Shown here piece by piece: positions 8,766-11,546 of a stretch of 11,546 nt of DNA. A program made the translations under genes and the position numbers. A model generated the notes under the pieces. That model worked only from the letters and a program-made list of their open reading frames with translations, was not told where the DNA came from and did not search any database. Position 1 is the stretch's first letter. The number at the start of each line of letters is the position of its first letter. Origin of the DNA: Candidatus Altimarinota bacterium (GTDB lineage: Bacteria; Patescibacteriota; Gracilibacteria; BD1-5; UBA2023); assembly GCA_947373235.1 (NCBI GenBank), contig CANBWW010000029.1, positions 1 through 11,546 on the forward strand, given 5' to 3'.

Positions 8766-9335
8766 ATGTCTGAATCCTCTATACAAAAAGCAAAATCCTG
8801 AGATATCATCGCTTTCGGTGAACTCTATGATACGTCGTATGACCGTGTCTATCGATTTCTTTTTCATCGAACTCTGGATACGACTTTTACAGAAGATATC
8901 ATTTCTGATGTCTATGCAAAGGCTCTCAAAAATATATCGAAGTTTCGTGGTGATTCTCTGTGAGAATTTTTCTCTTGGATTCTCCATATTGCTTATACGA
9001 CCATGATCGATCACTTGCGATATCAAGCACCGATAGAGCGTTTTGATAATATGACATGGGAGCTAGCATATACCGAAGAAAATGGAAATGCCATTGATAC
9101 TAAAGATATTCTTGAATGAGTCCTAAGCTATATGAGTACATTCAAAGAACGTGATCGAATCATACTCACGATGCGTATATGGGATGAGATGAGTTACGAA
9201 GAAATATCTAAAATAACAGGAGAATCTTCATCAAATGTAAAAAAAATCGTCTCTCGTTCCTTGCAAAAAATCTCGGCAAACGTTTCTCAGTTCTCGATTT
9301 CCGCATTTCTCATTTCATATGTCTTCTTTCGATAA
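8766..9335 (+). CDS. ECF-type RNA polymerase sigma factor
   Basis: 189 residues in sigma-70 two-domain layout. Region 2 spans about residues 10-85: FGELYDTSYDRVYRF, then DIISDVYAKAL, a Phe-Ser-Trp-Ile segment and ending MIDHLR. A linker of about 30 residues follows, then region 4 (about 125-172): FKERDRIILTMR, MSYEEISKITGESSSNVK (helix-turn-helix) and RSLQKI. Regions 1.2 and 3 are absent, as in ECF (group 4) sigmas. TGA glycines lie at 8799, 8961 and 9117; read as stops they would destroy both domains. It directs RNA polymerase to alternative promoters when released from its anti-sigma partner. The last 17 bp overlap the next gene, and the C-terminus is an unusual hydrophobic tail (about residues 176-189). 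The stop is TAA. Confidence 0.9.
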
Positions 9336-10362
9336 TCACATCCATGAAGAACTTAAAAACCTTCTTTCGAAGGATCTTTCTGGTGAAAAAATAGAAACTC
9401 TCATACAGGTTCTCAGCTCTAGAAAACCAAAAATAATGATCGATCGATCATTTCAAAAGCAACTGAAAGAAACCATTTTGAAACAAAAAAACATAAAAAA
9501 ACATGTTTTTATATCATCATTTTTCACTTTTCAGAATTTCTCATTAGTTTCTGCCGTGTGTGCTTCCTTCCTTATGATTATTACCTTTTGGAATCTTTTT
9601 TTTCCAAGATCAAACGATGTCCTTACAAAAGTTATTCCTGCTTCATTAGCCTCTATTTCTTGATCAAGTTACTCTGGAAGATCACCCATTCCCTCTAATA
9701 ATCCTCTTATAATTTCAGGATGATCTGAAAGTACAGCTTCTGATGAAAATATACTGAAAAAAGACCCAGCAGATATTGAAATAGAAGGAATACTCTCCGA
9801 TCTATCCGATATGAGTATGCTTCAAAATACTGATAATGTTCCTAGAGATTCAGGAATAATAACGCCATCAGCAGTTAATTCTCCATTTCCAAAAAGCTCA
9901 GCAAAAATGGATATGTGAACATTGGCAACTCAGTCTATGAATGCCAATATTCAGAACTCAGATACGAATATAGACGATTATGTCTCCTCGATAGTAGATG
10001 ATTTTGATGCGATCCTTGCCGACTATTCAAAAACTAAGAATACTGCCTCTGGATTTGTACTTCCAAATTACCCAGAACAAATTCCAGTTTATCAGAAATC
10101 ATGAGTTTTCACGGCTGATGAGATAGTTACTCATCGTGGACAAAATATAATGACCGTGATGATGCATACAGAAAAAGATACTGGTATGCTCCGAGATGCG
10201 CTCATCAAAAAAGCTGGCTGAAAAAAGATCAAAAAAGATGGAAAATTGATCTATGAAGTACAAGTAAAAGATGAGGCAACATCATTTCTCGTGCCGAAGA
10301 TACAGTTCTCACTCGTTGCTGGAAAACCGATATCGGTTTCTGTGGTAAGTGGTATGGAGTAG
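9319..10362 (+). CDS. Single-pass membrane protein, probable anti-sigma factor
   Basis: 347 residues, starting inside the sigma gene (17-bp overlap) and therefore translationally linked to it. About 72 cytoplasmic, mostly helical residues precede one membrane helix (about 73-95). An extracytoplasmic part of about 250 residues follows: a low-complexity Ser/Pro/Asn-rich spacer, then a more structured C-terminal region from about residue 200. The topology and gene order are those of membrane anti-sigma factors. I see no zinc HxxxCxxC motif and do not recognise the external domain. TGA glycines lie at 9661, 9721, 9916, 10102 and 10219; the stop is TAG. The anti-sigma role is inferred from topology and neighbour only. 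An alternative is a co-regulated envelope protein that the sigma factor controls. Confidence 0.75.
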
Positions 10363-10382
10363 AGATTATATATTGACTTCTA

Positions 10383-10406
10383 ATTCTCTTGAATCGAAAG
10401 GAGAAT
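10383..10406 (+). repeat. Short inverted repeat enclosing the only canonical Shine-Dalgarno in the window
   Basis: ATTCTCTT (10383-10390) pairs with AGGAGAAT (10399-10406), 8 bp with one G-U, around an 8-nt loop. The right arm contains most of an AAAGGAG (10397-10403) placed 8 nt before an ATG at 10412. Neither side has a T-tract, so it is not a standard terminator although it lies between two converging genes. Confidence 0.35.
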
Positions 10407-10411
10407 AGAAA

Positions 10412-10504
10412 ATGGTCTATGAAACTAACTTTTTTTCTTTTGAAACAATAGTTTTACCCTTGCTTCCCATTTTTATTTTCGAGAAGTCGTATAATCTTAT
10501 CTAA
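10412..10504 (+). CDS. Possible 30-residue hydrophobic small ORF
   Basis: An ATG 8 nt after a perfect AAAGGAG opens 30 codons ending in TAA. The peptide is hydrophobic in its middle (an IVLPLLPIFIF stretch). Its 3' half runs antisense to the last 51 bp of the DUF1003 gene. No family is recognised, and a chance ORF is quite possible. It is listed because its ribosome site is the only strong one in the window. Confidence 0.15.
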   Translation: MVYETNFFSFETIVLPLLPIFIFEKSYNLI

Positions 10505-10873
10505 TTTTTCTATTTCAATACTATTGAGCTGTTTCTGAAGTGCTTCTATCTCTTTTTTTGCTTCGAGATTCGTATTATAATCTGCTTCCGCATGAGTACG
10601 ATCACGATCACTTTGACGATTTTGTGCCATCATGATGATCGGTGCAGCATATGCCGCTTGGGTAGAAAATAGTAAATTCAAAAGAATAAATGGATACACA
10701 TCCCAATGATATGACCAGCCAATAATATTCAAAGACATCCACATAAGAACAATAATAGTCTGGATAATAATAAATTTCCATGAACCCATACTATTTGCTA
10801 CACCATCAGAAAGTCTTTGTCAAAAATCGAGCTTATCTGTATGATTTTGGTGCCAAGTCTTCATTAAGTTCAT
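10454..10873 (-). CDS. DUF1003 family membrane protein
   Basis: 139 residues, TAA stop. The DUF1003 core is clear: a short polar N-terminus ending in FGQRLSDGVANSMGSWKFI, a first membrane helix (about 33-52) ending near NIIGWSYHW, then DVYPFILLNLLFSTQAAYAAPIIMM with the second helix (about 60-79), followed by the family's AQNRQSDRDR. The last 45 residues are a charged helix, likely a cytoplasmic coiled coil. One TGA encodes the Gly at 10820-10822. The function of the family is unknown; it is widespread in bacteria as a small inner-membrane protein. It converges on the anti-sigma gene. The start ATG at 10873 is the first in frame and gives the usual N-terminus. Confidence 0.92.
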
Positions 10874-10916
10874 ATTGATATGAAAATTAAATATCTAATT
10901 GAGTTCTATAAGGTAT

Positions 10917-10944
10917 AGTTTATGATTAATTCTTAACTTTTCAA
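10917..10944 (-). promoter_or_regulatory. Candidate promoter for the DUF1003 gene
   Basis: On the - strand TTGAAA (10944-10939) and TAAACT (10922-10917) are separated by 16 bp, about 45 bp before the ATG. Inside the same 97-bp divergent region there is a small interrupted palindrome AACTT-TTC-AAGTT (10935-10947). Such boxes arise easily in AT-rich DNA, so this is only a candidate. Confidence 0.25.
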
Positions 10945-10970
10945 GTTATCATTTTTTAAAAAAGATTAAT

Positions 10971-11186
10971 ATGGTCGAACTCCGAGTAGGAGAAGACAAA
11001 TCGCTTACAGTTCACGAAAAAGAGCCATTTTATTGGCTCTCAATCTTACAAAATCTTTATGGCAGCCCCACTAGGCAGTCAGTCGAACTCGATTATTCAC
11101 CACTTATGAGACTATGTATGTTTCTTTCAGTATCTGATCTCAACAAAACTTTTAATCCTCTCAATACTCCAACTCATCGGAAGTAA
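10971..11186 (+). CDS. Small orphan ORF of unknown function, 71 residues
   Basis: An ATG with AT-rich upstream sequence opens 71 codons ending in TAA, two bases before a strong terminator, which argues for a real transcript. The product has no signal peptide, membrane helix or motif I recognise. It has three glycines, none from TGA. It starts about 97 bp from the divergent DUF1003 start. Oddities at the RNA level: a perfect 7-bp hairpin (AGAGCCA 11021-11027 with TGGCTCT 11034-11040) inside the frame, and GTCGAACTC twice (10974, 11082). These leave open that the transcript is a structured RNA rather than an mRNA. I could not fit it to tRNA, tmRNA, RNase P RNA or SRP RNA landmarks. Confidence 0.4.
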   Translation: MVELRVGEDKSLTVHEKEPFYWLSILQNLYGSPTRQSVELDYSPLMRLCMFLSVSDLNKTFNPLNTPTHRK

Positions 11187-11187
11187 G

Positions 11188-11227
11188 AACCACCCTTCAC
11201 GTCTTGCACGTTCGAGAGGTGGTTTTT
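11188..11227 (+). terminator. Intrinsic terminator after the small ORF
   Basis: AACCACC (11188-11194) pairs perfectly with GGTGGTT (11218-11224), the stem running directly into TTT (five T in a row at 11223-11227). The 23-nt loop can form a small inner pairing of ACG with CGT. On the - strand the stem is followed by CTTACTT, so it may also weakly end the convergent peptidase transcript. Confidence 0.75.
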
Positions 11228-11269
11228 CTGTACTTATGAGAGTACGATTTATAGGGTTGTAGAATCTCA

Positions 11270-11545
11270 TTATTTCGAGAGTCAAAACCCACTATACATA
11301 AACACGCCCTTATTGAAGAGTTCGCCAAAGTTCGCCTGGATCACGTTGAAGGTCTTTGACTTTGTGTAATTCTCCATGTACTTGGTGTCTATGAGGTTCG
11401 GATTGGTAGTATTCACTTTGATAAAGCAAACCGCATGGCCAATATTCCCACCTCGTTCTATCTTGTCTATTTTTCCATTATCTTGCTCATCTTGAAAGTA
11501 GCTGACAGAACCATTGAGACCAAAGACGATCGGTCATTTCTGTAT
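11270..11545 (-). CDS. Probable papain-like cysteine peptidase, C-terminal end (5' truncated by window)
   Basis: 91 residues remain before a TAA stop; the gene begins beyond the window's right edge. GGNIGHAVCFIKV resembles the catalytic-His strand of papain-like (C1/C39-type) peptidases. Further on, ANFGELFNKGVFMYSG resembles the Asn-containing NSWG...WG...GYF segment of that fold. The His-Asn gap is about 35 residues, longer than in papain itself. The catalytic Cys would lie upstream, so activity cannot be judged. Two TGA glycines (11534, 11282) show the same code. Codon choice looks richer in GCG, GGC, ACC and AAG than in the neighbours, which could mean high expression or a different origin. 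The family call is tentative. Confidence 0.5.
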
Positions 11546-11546
11546 G

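Noticed and set aside
8449..9006. 185-codon + strand ORF spanning the HI0933/sigma divergent region
   Set aside because: It crosses both real genes out of frame (antisense to one, sense to the other); it has Phe/Ile-rich composition and no motif.
10971..11227. tRNA, tmRNA or SRP/RNase P RNA gene
   Set aside because: GTCGAACTC looked like a T-loop on first sight, but no flanking 5-bp T-stem, acceptor stem or family core could be built on either strand.
1..11546. CRISPR array, insertion sequence or prophage
   Set aside because: No regularly spaced direct repeats, transposase, integrase or terminal inverted repeats were seen on reading both strands.

Overview
The window is AT-rich bacterial DNA that can only be read if UGA codes for glycine. 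Under the standard code nearly every gene falls into several fragments. With UGA as glycine I read thirteen genes in full or in part, and by hand count about 57 in-frame TGA codons. Many of them sit at invariant glycines: the rhodanese active-site loop, the Rossmann loop and SGGGRCNLT motif of a flavoprotein, the CxxCG of a rubredoxin, and the RGEE motif of glutamyl-tRNA synthetase. All stops are TAA or TAG. This is genetic code 25, known from Candidatus Gracilibacteria (BD1-5) and Absconditabacteria (SR1) of the Candidate Phyla Radiation. The window alone does not separate the two.

Layout. 1-1118: the 3' part of a tRNA U34 hydroxylase (trhO) on +, closed by a strong hairpin terminator shared with a convergent gene. 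1109-2482 (-): a membrane sensor histidine kinase with no response regulator beside it. 2483-2590: a short divergent promoter region with a perfect 13-bp inverted repeat. 2591-5841 (+): a tight four-gene run of gltX, a small zinc-ribbon-like protein, a membrane-anchored coiled-coil protein and the septal murein transglycosylase mltG. 5949-7397 (+): one polypeptide joining a ferric-reductase/MsrQ-like heme membrane domain, a complete rubredoxin and a ferredoxin-reductase-type FAD/NAD(P)H module. 7413-8672 (-): a HI0933-family flavoprotein, convergent with it. 8766-10362 (+): an ECF sigma factor overlapping a single-pass membrane protein that is probably its anti-sigma factor. 10454-10873 (-): a DUF1003 membrane protein. 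10971-11186 (+): a small orphan ORF followed at once by a terminator. 11270-11545 (-): the C-terminal end of a probable papain-like cysteine peptidase, cut by the window edge.

How it fits together. The content is mostly housekeeping (translation, tRNA modification, cell wall) plus envelope signalling (histidine kinase, ECF sigma/anti-sigma) and redox. The most unusual object is the heme-rubredoxin-flavin fusion, which looks like a self-contained transmembrane electron conduit. Clear start codons lack Shine-Dalgarno sequences and several lie just downstream of -10-like boxes, so leaderless or SD-independent initiation is likely. I see no tRNA or rRNA gene, CRISPR array, insertion sequence or phage integration site.
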